Under the pieces are notes generated by a model that made no database searches, was not told the DNA's origin, and saw only the letters and a list, made by a program, of their open reading frames with translations. Made by a program: the position numbers and the translations under genes. Positions 50,801 to 55,791 of a DNA stretch of 64,000 nucleotides are shown in pieces. The DNA is from Orthosia cruda (Eukaryota; Arthropoda; Insecta; Lepidoptera; Noctuidae), in assembly GCA_964057195.1 (NCBI GenBank), contig OZ059837.1, forward strand, positions 39,601,822 to 39,665,821, in the 5' to 3' direction. Numbering within the stretch: position 1 is the stretch's first letter; every line of letters begins with the position of its first letter.

Positions 50801-53800
50801 TTGGGCCCGCTGCCGAACGTGACCAGCGCTGACGTCGGCCTCAAAGAAGGTGAGTCAACTTATATTACTGTAGAGTGTGTGCTGTGTTGATCGTCTGGAT
50901 TTGCATGGGTTTGGAGAATATATTAGTACGTAAATTTAACAAGATAGATTGTTGTCGATTTCAAAATAATTTTGTGAAATAAAGTATAAAACTGCACCCG
51001 ATAACTTGATATGTCCTCCTCATCGACCACACCTAAATAATGGTGACAAATCCTAAGTTGAAGACAAGACAAGACAAGACAAAACCTGCAGCCTAATCGC
51101 GTAATTGAATTCGGCAAGGCAAAGGGTTTGCCGCCATCAATCGACCAATCACAGATAGAAAGCCACATCGCGTGTTTCATCTTGCATGCGATTGGTCGAT
51201 TGACGGCGTCAAACCCTTTGCCTTGCCGAATTAGGCTGCAGGGTTGGCAGAGTCCTTGTACTTGACATAATAGTATTCAGTTTGTTTTGTCTTATTGACA
51301 CGCTCGTAATATTTCACAATATACCAAGACCTACCTAGACTACCTTGTTTATCACCTTTATTTATTTTATTGCAAAACATATTATCTTTATAGAGTGTGA
51401 GCCTTATTTATAAAATTAAACATTTATCCATAAAGGTCCGACCACACTAGGCGTAACTACGCGACGCGACAAAATATATTTTGTATGAAATTGTATGAGA
51501 TAAGGTTTATCTCATACAATTTCATACAAAGTACATTGTGTCGTGTCGCGTCGCGTCGCTCCGCTGACGCGTAGTGTGGTCTGACCTTTATAAGGCGACT
51601 AGCTGACCCCCGGGGCTGCGCTCCCGTCAACTGGCTACCTACGTACCCTGCCTTCCCTGCTTATCCTGCCTGCCCTGCCTTCCCTGCTTATCCTGCCTAC
51701 CTTGCCTACCCTGCCTACCCTGCCTACCCTGCCTACCCTGCCTATCCTGCCTACCCTGCCAACCCTGCCTACCCAGCCTACCCAGCCTACCCTGCCTACC
51801 CTGCCTACCCTGCCTACCCTGCTTAACCTGGCTATTCTGCCTACCCTGCCGACACTGCCTACACTGCCTACCCTGCCTACCTTGCCTACCCTGCCTACCC
51901 TGCCTACCCTGCCTACCCTGCTTACCCTGCCTACCCTGCCTACTTGGCCTACCCTGCCTTCCCTGCTTATCCTGCCTACCCTGCCTTCCCTGCTTATCCT
52001 GCCTTCCCTGCCTACCCAGCCTACCCAGCCTAACCTGCTTAACCTGGCTATTCTGCCTACCCTGCGTACCCTGCCTACCCTGCCTACACTGCCTACCCTG
52101 CTTACCCTGCCTACCCTGCCTACCCTGCCTACCCTGCCTACCCTGCCTACCCTGTCTACCCTGCATGCCCTGTCTACCCTGCTTACCCTGCCTACCCTAC
52201 CTACCCTACCCTATCTACCTACCTACTATATTTTATCTATCAATATCAATAGTTTTCTCAGCACACTCCAAATAATGAATTTTATAGGCTACATTTTCCT
52301 ACCTCGGGTTAATTTTTTGCAATTTTCATAAGGGTCTCTACTTTTTTTGAAAATATATTATAGCCTATGACACTCAGAAATAATGTAGCTTTCTACTGGT
52401 GAAAGAATTTTCAAAATCGGTTCAGTAGATCCAGAGATTACCCCTTACAACGTCACAAACTCACAAACTTTACCTCTTTATAATATTATTATTATTATTA
52501 GTATAGATATAGATTAGTATAGATAATTCATTTAAAATGTCCATAGATTTGAATTTAGAATTTGCAAATCAGTTACTAAACATCTCAGATATTTGTAACA
52601 TTACTTTTGGTTGTTTGAATTATGATTGCTTACAAGAGTTTTCAACGATTTTCCAGGAAGCTGTGCACTAGGCGATGTGGTGTACATGCCAGGTGACGAG
52701 TTTCCCGGCTCCGAGCCCTGCGAGCGCTGTACGTGCGCGCACGGCGACGTGCAGTGCGCGCGACAGCGCTGCGAGCCGCGGCCGGGCTGCAAGGCGCTGC
52801 ACCGCCCCGACCACTGCTGCCCCACCTACCAGTGCGGTGAGTTCTGTGGGATATTGAATGAGAAGGGAACTTGGCAATAGGTTTCACCTTACTGGCACCA
52901 ATGAGAGCCTCTCCCATTTTTAACGGTTATGAGACAAACGGGCTCTAAACGCACGGGCTTAGCTCTGTACGGTTGATACGAAAACTGCATCCGGCCAGTA
53001 ACTTCCCATTTAGAGTGCAGTTCAAATACCGGTTTGTTTAGAGTCATATTTTACTCAAAATCCCATAATAGTACCAAAGCATATTAGTTTTTTTTTTCTA
53101 AAATATGTCTTTATCATTTTCAGAATGCGAGCAAGAAGGTCGGGTGTACGACAACGGAGAGAAGCTGGTAGACCCCGCAGACCCGTGCCGCGTGTGCTAC
53201 TGCCAGGGTGGTGAGGTGGTCTGCCGGCGCATCGCGTGCTTCGTGCGCGACGACTGCACGCCACGCCTCGTGCCCGGCCGCTGCTGCCCCGAGTACGACA
53301 ACTGCCCCCTAAGAGGTGAGCCCCACTTCAAGCTGATCAACTCCGAGAATTGAAATATTGATAATTGCTCATGACCGTAATACTAGACAATTTGAGTTGG
53401 ACAGTAAATTAAAAACATCTATTTGCCATGATTTCAGGTGTCACCAGTTTGCCGGGCGTGTCTTCATCAATCCAAAGTGTAACATCTGAAAAAATTGAAT
53501 CCAAACCAGCGATTTTGAAAGAGATTATAAAACCAGAAATCACTATCAAGGAAATAACGCCAGTGTCCGAGATCCCTGTCATTACTGATGTAAAGATCAA
53601 AGAGATCCTGCCTTCACCCAGCATTGAAGTAGCTGAATATTCTTCATCCAAGTCCCCACTCATCCCACGAGAGGCTACTTCTGAGAAGAACGTAAAAGAA
53701 ACTGAGTCTAGAACTGAATCACCCAGCGTTATTGAAGTCCACTCATTGTTACCAGTCATAGCTTCATCGTCAGACGCTACGCAGTTCACTGATACCTCGA

Positions 53801-55791
53801 ACCAAAGTGAAGACGCACCGCCATCCAAAATAAGTTTCTCTACACAAGACTCCACACACAGCGCCATTTATCCATCGAATATCCCAATAGTAGCGACTAT
53901 GGGCATTCCGCCTGCGACCCCTGAACCACTGCCTATAGCAACAACCAAAGCACCGATAATTGAAGAAGAAGACTTCGAACACAATCCCGCTTTTCCTCCA
54001 CTTCCAGACGACTTAGCTGTCCTCAGAAATCATGAGGATGAAATAGTGCCAGAGCAAGCTGCTGACAACGAGCATGTACCTAGTCACGATATTACATTGG
54101 CAAGTCCATCTACAACAGTTCAACCTGAAGTTAAAGAATCACTGACAACAACAACAAAAGATCTACCGGATACATCCGCTAGAAGAACGACTACAGAGAA
54201 CCCTAAAACGTCGGGCGAAGTAACGACTGCGCAAGAAGAAATCCCTGTCAGCACTGAAGCCCCCAACTTTAAAGAAAGTCCAATGCTTAATTTAAGGTCG
54301 GCAATACCTACAGAAATACTTAATGCGCCATCAATGGAGATTGGTGAACAAACAATTGGTATAACTGGAGAATCTGAAGAGACAACAACATTTACCGATG
54401 TCATCACACAGGCAGCGATCACGATCACAACTGAAGCGCCCAAAAATTTGCAAGAAATTGTTACCGAAAAAGTAGAAATATCTACGGTTGATACGAAAAC
54501 ATCAAGTGAATCTGTAACGTCGGCACCTGAATTAGAGACCACTTCCCTGCATAAAGCAACGGAAACTGAGTTAGAACCGAGTACTAAGGAACAAGAACAG
54601 ACGACAAGCTCAATAGCAAAGTCTAATGTTGCCACCGAAGTCACCTCGCAGACTGAACTTAGCTCTCTCCCTATCGAAACCAGTGATCAGAACCCACCAG
54701 AAGTGCCCGAGAATACCACTAATGATAAAGAAATTCCTTCTACCTTAGATCCTTTAGATAACACTTCACACACGAAAATTCCAGCGACAAGTTCGGAAGT
54801 TATTACTGTTTCACGATCAGCCTCTAATGAAAATCCTGGTTTTGAGAACGTAGAAACCACTGAGTTTATTGTAGATTTTAGCTCTTCGGAAACAGCGACA
54901 GACGCTGTTGAATTAATCAAAATATCAGCAGAACCTGAGAAGAGTGCAGCAATTATTGAACCGGCTGGCGGCAAACATAAATATACATTTGCAGACCTCA
55001 TTAATCTCGTACGTGACGTAGCCTCCATCAGCGACAACGCAGAGGAACCCGACACCGTGCCCCAAGCGACAACTGTTGCAAGCATTTCTGACTCTGAGGA
55101 GCTTATACCAGTCAACGCGGGATACAAGAGCAAGAACAAAAACTTTAATCAAAACTCCATCACCGAAATACCTCTCAAAAGTAAAATCCCAAATCCAGTG
55201 AACAAGCAAAAGGTCATCGAAATCGAAGACGATGAGGAGAGCGTGACGGACTCGCCGCCACCCTTCGACAAGGTGGAGCCCACCACGCGCCGCGCCATCA
55301 TCGACACCGTGTCGGACGACGTCAACATCAGCGAGAACAAGACCGACAAGAAGGACATCGAGATCATCACGCAGTCGTACGTGCCCACCATCAACCGCCG
55401 GCGACCCACCAAGGTGGTGATGAAGAAGAACAACGAGAAGCATCCATCGTCCGACGAGTCACTTGGAGTTTCCGCCTCCGCTGAGACCTCCACCGACTCC
55501 AGCGCCACCTCCGATGAGTCTCCCTTCAGCACGTCGAGTGAAATTGAGGAAACAGAGAAACTGGCGAGCGTCACAACGCAGGCGCCCGTGAGCAGTGACT
55601 CCCCCATAGTTACCACCGCCGCGCAGGCCAGCAGCACTGCCGCCCCCACCACGAGTGCCCCGGATACCACCAGCACGGGCGCACCGCCGGGCGCAGCGGA
55701 CGCGGCCAGCACGTCTGCGCCCGCCAGCGAGGCGCCCGCCAGCGAGGCGCCCGCCACCACCACTCCCGCTCCCCCGAGCTCGGCGCAGTGA
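17827..55791 (+). CDS. Secreted two-VWC-domain, Ser/Thr-rich extracellular protein (5 coding exons)
   Basis: The spliced CDS joins 17827-17893, 50796-50849, 52657-52836, 53124-53315 and 53438-55791. It totals 2847 nt (948 residues plus TGA). All junctions are phase 1 with GT donors and AG acceptors, and the joined frame has no stop. Residues 1-22 are a hydrophobic signal peptide; 23-40 a linker with one N-glycosylation sequon (NVT); about 43-100 and 102-162 are two VWC domains, each with ten cysteines including the CxxCxC and CC signatures. Residues 166-948 lack cysteine and are rich in Thr, Ser, Glu and Pro, suggesting a mucin-like, O-glycosylated region. No C-terminal membrane or GPI segment is seen. 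VWC modules commonly bind BMP/TGF-beta ligands or matrix proteins, so an extracellular matrix or ligand-modulating role is an inference. I do not recognise a named orthologue; tenectin-like or chordin-like relatives are possible. Confidence 0.88.
18193..19799. repeat. Target-site duplication GAGACTCTTTGT (both ends)
   Basis: The 12-nt direct repeats at 18193-18204 and 19788-19799 bound the RTE copy and define its limits. Confidence 0.85.
18205..19787 (-). mobile_element. 5'-truncated RTE-clade LINE with 12-bp target-site duplication
   Basis: Minus-strand frames give an RTE reverse transcriptase: NRLARMFDDFQPPEQAGFRK (about 19160-19240), the catalytic FADDIVVMAETME (about 18750-18790), then the C-terminal region to 18210. 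GAGACTCTTTGT occurs at 18193-18204 and 19788-19799, flanking the element exactly, so this is one truncated insertion into the intron. The endonuclease domain is missing. Several frameshifts and stops occur, and relative to the 2.5-kb copy about 200 nt are deleted in frame after YLGQT. It is inactive. Confidence 0.9.
20002..20057. repeat. 56-bp perfect palindrome
   Basis: Arms of 28 nt meet without a spacer at CTAC|GTAG (between 20029 and 20030). The outer end CACTTGGTCGGTTTT, with GTGCGCGAGTTAGACTTG just upstream, is the terminal motif of a common lepidopteran repeat; a less altered example ends at about 23567. Two such ends may have joined head to head. Confidence 0.9.
20341..20960 (-). mobile_element. 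DNA transposon derivative with ~37-bp TIRs
   Basis: TCTATACTCGGAATTTTAAT... at 20341-20378 is matched by its inverse at 20924-20960, with few differences. The enclosed 620 bp contain a minus-strand frame resembling a transposase C-terminus and nothing upstream of it. It looks like an internally deleted, non-autonomous copy. The target-site duplication is not obvious. Confidence 0.75.
20664..20870 (-). pseudogene. C-terminal remnant of a DDE-type transposase
   Basis: The 68-residue minus-strand frame has ITATEWSKCVSHVVKEEE, then an acidic end with FIINVTESDSDSNSDDGD. A 'W.KCV.HV..EE ... IIN..SDSDS' pattern is typical of the C-terminal tail of arthropod DDE transposases; this is recognition from memory. 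Placement between TIRs supports it. The catalytic DDE core is absent, so it cannot be functional. The hydrophobic frame on the other strand is its shadow. Confidence 0.5.
20961..22823. other. Intronic stretch, no gene recognised
   Basis: AT-rich sequence. A GC-richer patch at 21585-21670 includes TGATGACGTCACGCAG. No repeats of known type stand out. Confidence 0.4.
22824..23320. repeat. ~100-bp tandem repeat, about five copies
   Basis: TATCGAATATGGGGTCAAAA recurs at 22921, 23021, 23121 and 23221 (variants), with an earlier copy at about 22822. Spacing is exactly 100 bp, or 99 for the first. Each unit contains CAAAATACAAGATGGCGCC and a TGGGTGTCATTTTCATGG block. The frames running through it are not genes because the period is not a multiple of three. 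Confidence 0.92.
23437..23570 (+). repeat. Dispersed lepidopteran element (CTATTACTAAGACTCCG...GGCCAGTTTTT), deleted form
   Basis: The start CCCCTATTACTAAGACTCCG, the (GTCT)n run, TGTATCTCATGAACCGTGA, and the end CGAGTCCGACTCGAACTTGG match the ends of a widespread family. The middle part is missing. Confidence 0.65.
23571..24442. other. Intronic stretch, no gene recognised
   Basis: A short frame with SDRDNLESGSDQPPAKKAKS-like composition occurs at about 23845-23935 (+), followed by GTAAGT at 23937. It could be an exon relic but has no supporting partner. Confidence 0.3.
24443..24900. repeat. Dispersed element ending in GAAGTCGGTTGAAAAT
   Basis: It shares TACCCCATAATGGGTAGG-like and TTATTGAAGAGTTCC...CTCC blocks and the CCTCCTTTTTTTGAAGTCGGTT end with 41881-42536. 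No coding capacity. Confidence 0.6.
24901..25966. other. Intronic stretch, no gene recognised
   Basis: There is a GC-rich patch at about 25270-25330 and 25690-25740. Nothing else was recognised. Confidence 0.35.
25967..26383. repeat. Dispersed element (GTTAATTAAAAAAATCG...GGTAAAAAG)
   Basis: It is closely related to 39343-39722: both contain CCCGACTGCTT, GACGTAAACAAGA, ATCATGCTGTGCAGTCG, ATGGCGCCCAAAATCC and AGAACGCCACATAGGAACAA. The family is lepidopteran-wide. The 70-codon frame at its 5' end is not a gene. Confidence 0.65.
26384..26902. other. Intronic stretch, no gene recognised
   Basis: AT-rich, without recognised elements. It ends at the target-site duplication of the full-length LINE. 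Confidence 0.4.
26950..27130 (-). repeat. ~59-bp tandem repeats in the LINE 3' UTR
   Basis: Three units begin with GAGCCG(T/A)CGA-type motifs at about 26950, 27004, 27063, with a partial fourth at 27122 (spacings 54, 59 and 59). Each carries TTCT..C.GTGTCATGT and a GACAGC block. They precede the poly(A) and may be 3' recognition structure. Confidence 0.85.
27185..30930 (-). pseudogene. LINE ORF2: APE endonuclease, reverse transcriptase, RNase H (disrupted)
   Basis: From ATG at 30930 the frame runs 777 codons to 28597. The endonuclease shows LQWNVRS, AETWL, VMGDFNGHHYRWGSE and GSDHYPI; the RT shows APGVDGFPYSFI, VFLDISAAYDSV, GLPQGSVLSPPLYN and the catalytic QYADDIALLV. The frame then breaks within an inverted duplication (28534-28607) and resumes in another frame (28642-28073), where a TAG at 28073-28075 stops it. 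The same frame continues at once with RNase H (FYTDASKL, the E of GECIGILEA, the D of SDSHSS, and WVPSHSGICGNECAD) to 27185. Catalytic residues are therefore retained but the protein is split into three pieces. Confidence 0.92.
28534..28607. repeat. 33-bp perfect inverted repeat inside LINE ORF2
   Basis: The arms 28534-28566 and 28575-28607 are perfect inverse complements with an 8-nt loop. The left arm encodes the genuine ORF2 segment (LVRSVLDYC on minus); the right arm is a backward copy that ends the upstream frame. Confidence 0.95.
30872..32275 (-). CDS. LINE ORF1, nucleic-acid-binding zinc-knuckle protein (467 aa)
   Basis: The frame is intact from ATG (32275) to stop. The N-terminal ~60 residues are Pro/Asp-rich; residues ~70-230 resemble the RRM-like region of I/R1 ORF1 proteins. 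Three CCHC knuckles lie at about 240-295: CFNCCRFGHTRTVC, CFKCGEDHLGDGC and CVSCSGSHYATDKSC. The C-terminal part is Ser/Pro-rich. ORF1 proteins bind LINE RNA and assemble the ribonucleoprotein. It overlaps the ORF2 start by 59 nt in a different frame. This is the only intact protein of the element. Confidence 0.9.
   Translation of the reverse strand: MDNKKPPDPPDPFDYSPILTITLPDDKIDNAMDSESAQRKRPACSPPATPINPPKQSKHTIGRHTYNSRDNAPYVVHVSLKDGQTSGTVLHPVKFGMFLTNNNFANVILGSLKRLGRNRLAVSFKTHLDANSFLISPILTSHGYITSIPIYNVTRMGLVRDVPIEWTEEEVIENIRVPTGCGPVIKARRMNRKVSSPGVTEWKPTQTVILTFDGQVLPNRVYCFYSTLPVEKYMYPTIQCFNCCRFGHTRTVCRSQPRCFKCGEDHLGDGCQVPTEFGFCVSCSGSHYATDKSCPELGRQKGIKVLMAEKSISYAEASQVFPQVSRSYAEVFRSSPKTKPIASPLLFPRSTPQTPKSHRKTVLIKPKSHAPLSPSYDKQAHQALIQDYSFTPVQNGGAYPRASTNSPISSESILNIISSMLMAILANPAHSLPDHLANKLTSIMNYIHNAPPSPSSVERQEYYSQET
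32553..32737. other. Intronic stretch between the LINE and a MITE
   Basis: Short AT-rich sequence; nothing recognised. Confidence 0.4.
32738..32875. mobile_element. Short MITE with ~32-bp TIRs
   Basis: ACTTCTTAGAAGATAGCTTG...TCTCTGCGACA (32738-32769) is inverted at 32844-32875 with two or three mismatches. Total length is 138 bp with no coding capacity. Confidence 0.75.
32876..33481. other. Intronic stretch, no gene recognised
   Basis: AT-rich sequence with a GC-richer patch at about 33130-33165. Confidence 0.35.
33482..33700. mobile_element. Dispersed element ACTAGCTTCTGTCAGCGGC...TTTAGTAGT
   Basis: The start, a CCCGAGGGAATATATTCCCGGG segment, GATCCGTCCAGCCGTTTGAG and the CTTTCGCCTTTATAAGTTTAGTAG end are all typical of a very common lepidopteran non-autonomous family. 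Confidence 0.65.
33701..37925. other. Intronic stretch, no gene recognised
   Basis: It includes a C-rich patch at 34340-34380 and GGGACC-rich repeats around 34980-35035. Frames of 60-92 codons show no domain or splice support. Confidence 0.4.
37926..38178 (+). mobile_element. tRNA-derived SINE (family 1), 5' eroded
   Basis: It starts in AGTGGTAACGGCCGCGACTTACAAG and continues through ATTCGAAGACATGTGATAT and GGGTCCGCGTCGTGGATTG to CTGCACGCACAACGGACAAA and the GTCCATCTATCC end. The same order occurs at 45625-46000. Confidence 0.7.
38623..38780 (+). mobile_element. tRNA-derived SINE (family 2)
   Basis: A-box-like TGGGGCAGTGG and a one-mismatch B box (GTTCGATTTCC, about 38670-38680) are followed by a body ending GATACAGGAGAATTTCC...GGGCAA. 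It is the same family as 43655-43817. Confidence 0.75.
38963..39049 (+). mobile_element. AACCCCCG...TTTTCTTG family, internally deleted copy
   Basis: The first ~65 nt match the start of 46901-47190, and the last ~25 nt (TTTTAAATTTTGAAATTTTTCTTG) match its end, with the middle ~200 nt absent. The join follows CTGTGTATCTGTG. Confidence 0.75.
39343..39722. repeat. Dispersed element, second copy of the 25967-26383 family
   Basis: It shares the blocks listed for 25967-26383, from GTTAATTAG through TAGAACG-like blocks to GGTAAAAAG, with moderate divergence. Confidence 0.65.
39723..40369. other. Intronic stretch, no gene recognised
   Basis: A 20-nt direct duplication (CTGTCCAGGCTTCTAGCAAT) occurs near 40000-40042. 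Nothing else was seen. Confidence 0.4.
40370..40500. repeat. Dispersed repeat fragment (TCTGACTACCCGTAACGA)
   Basis: GACTGGTGTCAGATTTC, TTCTGACTACCCGTAACGA and AATGACAGCTGGAACC occur in the order found in a common lepidopteran dispersed repeat. Confidence 0.5.
40858..41115. mobile_element. Candidate MITE with GCGGGGTAGCGAGG termini
   Basis: GCGGGGTAGCGAGGTGGC near 40859 is inverted as GCCTCGCTACCTCGC near 41095-41110 with few mismatches. About 255 bp lie between. A 60-codon frame inside is not a gene. Confidence 0.5.
41116..41880. other. Intronic stretch, no gene recognised
   Basis: CCGCCCTACTTACAGTTCAG (41741-41760) is repeated near 43152 as CCGCCCTACTTCCAGTTCAG, a short dispersed repeat of unknown type. 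Confidence 0.4.
41881..42536. mobile_element. Dispersed element with ~88-bp inverted arms at one end
   Basis: The arms 41881-41970 and 41998-42085 are near-perfect inverse complements around a 27-nt loop, containing AAAAATAACTTTATTTTTGG. The rest, to AAGTCGGTTAAAAATTT, matches 24443-24900. Confidence 0.7.
42537..43654. other. Intronic stretch, no gene recognised
   Basis: A short inverted pair (CCGGGTCAATTTGAACATTGCCCCGG region, 42716-42750) and a GC-richer patch at 43150-43270 are present. Confidence 0.4.
43655..43817 (+). mobile_element. tRNA-derived SINE (family 2) with intact B box
   Basis: A box TGGCGTAATGG (43664-43674) and perfect B box GGTTCGATTCC (43707-43717) lie at the usual spacing for a Pol III type 2 promoter. 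The body ends CACGATACAGGAGAATTTCC...GGGCAAC as in 38623-38780. It is not a tRNA gene: no acceptor stem forms and the sequence continues into the SINE body. Confidence 0.85.
43818..45011. other. Intronic stretch, no gene recognised
   Basis: AT-rich, without recognised elements. Confidence 0.4.
45012..45338 (-). mobile_element. AACCCCCG family copy, reverse orientation
   Basis: The reverse complement runs from a CCCCGACGGAAAAAGAGGGG-like start (45338) through the shared internal blocks to GTTCAATAGATTG...GATAAATTAT...GCATGAAATAAAA, the longer end also present at 8640-8715. Confidence 0.7.
45339..45624. other. Intronic stretch
   Basis: A short frame (45415-45603) has no support; nothing recognised. 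Confidence 0.35.
45625..46000 (+). mobile_element. tRNA-derived SINE (family 1), long copy
   Basis: A box TGGCCCAGTGG (45633-45643) and a B-box-like GGATTCGAACCC lie about 30 nt apart. The body contains ACATCGTGAGAAAACC, ATTCGAAGACATG and GCCCGCGTGGTGGATTACGG. It ends CTGCACGCACAACGGGAGTC...CCATCTTTCC. Confidence 0.85.
46001..46900. other. Intronic stretch, no gene recognised
   Basis: AT-rich, with no recognised elements. Confidence 0.4.
46901..47190 (+). mobile_element. AACCCCCG...ACTTG family, standard copy
   Basis: It starts TTTAACCCCCGCCGG and ends AAATTTTGAAATTTTACTTG, with ATAAAATCGGTTCAGCCG inside. This is the cleanest copy in the window. Confidence 0.7.
47344..47747. mobile_element. 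~400-bp foldback element
   Basis: A left arm of about 130 nt (47344-47474) and a right arm (47607-47747) are inverse complements with scattered mismatches; both contain GGGATTTCTGTGGTAGGTAT-like and CAGTTTTTG..TCCGTAGTTAA blocks. The central ~130 nt are unique. No coding capacity. Confidence 0.8.
47748..50795. other. Distal end of the first intron, no gene recognised
   Basis: AT-rich sequence with a few short frames lacking support (for example 50143-50379). It ends with the acceptor at 50795. Confidence 0.4.
50796..50849 (+). CDS. Short linker exon of the VWC gene
   Basis: This is a 54-nt phase 1-1 exon between TTGTTGCAG and GTGAGT. It encodes residues 23-40, beginning GPLGPLPNVTSADV, and contains one N-glycosylation sequon. 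Because it is symmetric and a multiple of three, skipping it would keep the frame, so it could be an alternative exon. It is too short to stand out by ORF length and is supported by splice sites and frame continuity on both sides. Confidence 0.8.
51060..51243. mobile_element. MITE-like inverted repeat after an (AAGAC)n run
   Basis: CCTGCAGCCTAAT (51085-51097) and TTCGGCAAGGCAAAGGGTTTG plus ATCAATCGACCAATC (51110-51150) are inverted at 51190-51243. The left arm carries a 12-nt insertion. An AAGAC pentamer tract (51060-51084) lies at its left edge. Confidence 0.75.
51431..51590. mobile_element. TA-flanked MITE (AAGGTC..ACCACACTA ends)
   Basis: The terminal inverted repeats AAAGGTCCGACCACACTAGG and its near-inverse at 51569-51590 are bounded by TA on both sides. 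A smaller palindrome (TTGTATGAGATAAGG...) sits in the centre. The size is 160 bp. Confidence 0.8.
51598..52508. mobile_element. Dispersed element ACTAGCTGACCCCC...TAGTATAGAT with internal minisatellite
   Basis: The start ACTAGCTGACCCCCGGGGC and the end CTCTTTATAATATTATTATT...AGTATAGAT, with AAAATCGGTTCAGTAGATCC before it, are the two ends of a common lepidopteran family usually only a few hundred bp long. Here a 9-bp array separates them. Confidence 0.65.
51644..52214. repeat. 9-bp minisatellite (CTACCCTGC)n, ~570 bp
   Basis: Near-continuous 9-nt units, mostly TACCCTGCC with variants such as TTCCCTGCC, TACCCAGCC and TATCCTGCC. The long frames across both strands (LPT or RQG repeats) are artefacts of the 9-bp period. 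The G-rich strand has GGG runs spaced by six bases, compatible with G-quadruplexes. Confidence 0.95.
52657..52836 (+). CDS. Exon encoding VWC domain 1
   Basis: This is a 180-nt phase 1-1 exon with acceptor TTCCAG ending at 52656 and donor GTGAGT at 52837. It encodes one complete VWC module with ten cysteines in the order expected for the family: an opening GSC, then CERCTC, CARQRC, GC, HCC and a closing QC. It is strongly GC-rich compared with the flanking introns. One module per symmetric exon is typical of shuffled extracellular domains. Confidence 0.92.
53124..53315 (+). CDS. Exon encoding VWC domain 2
   Basis: This is a 192-nt phase 1-1 exon with acceptor TTTTCAG ending at 53123 and donor GTGAGC at 53316. 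It encodes a second ten-cysteine VWC module: ECEQEG, then CRVCYC, CRRIAC, DDC, RCCPEYDNC. It differs enough from the first VWC that a recent exon duplication is unlikely. Both VWC exons are GC-rich at third codon positions. Confidence 0.92.
53438..55791 (+). CDS. Long terminal exon: Ser/Thr/Glu-rich region and stop
   Basis: The acceptor ATTTCAG ends at 53437, and the exon stays open for 783 codons to TGA at 55789-55791. The encoded part (residues 166-948) is cysteine-free and low complexity, with many TT, TS, SE and TE runs. Two segments stand out: a hydrophobic patch KYTFADLINLVRDVA (about 679-693) and a basic stretch TINRRRPTKVVMKK (about 816-829). The last ~55 residues are Ala/Ser/Thr/Pro repeats. 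Third-position composition changes sharply near 55200, from AT-rich to GC-rich. Overlapping antisense frames are shadows. Confidence 0.93.

Noticed and set aside
51639..52331. Long frames on both strands with LPT or RQG repeats
   Set aside because: They are translations of a 9-bp minisatellite whose period is a multiple of three, so all frames stay open; no start context or domain.
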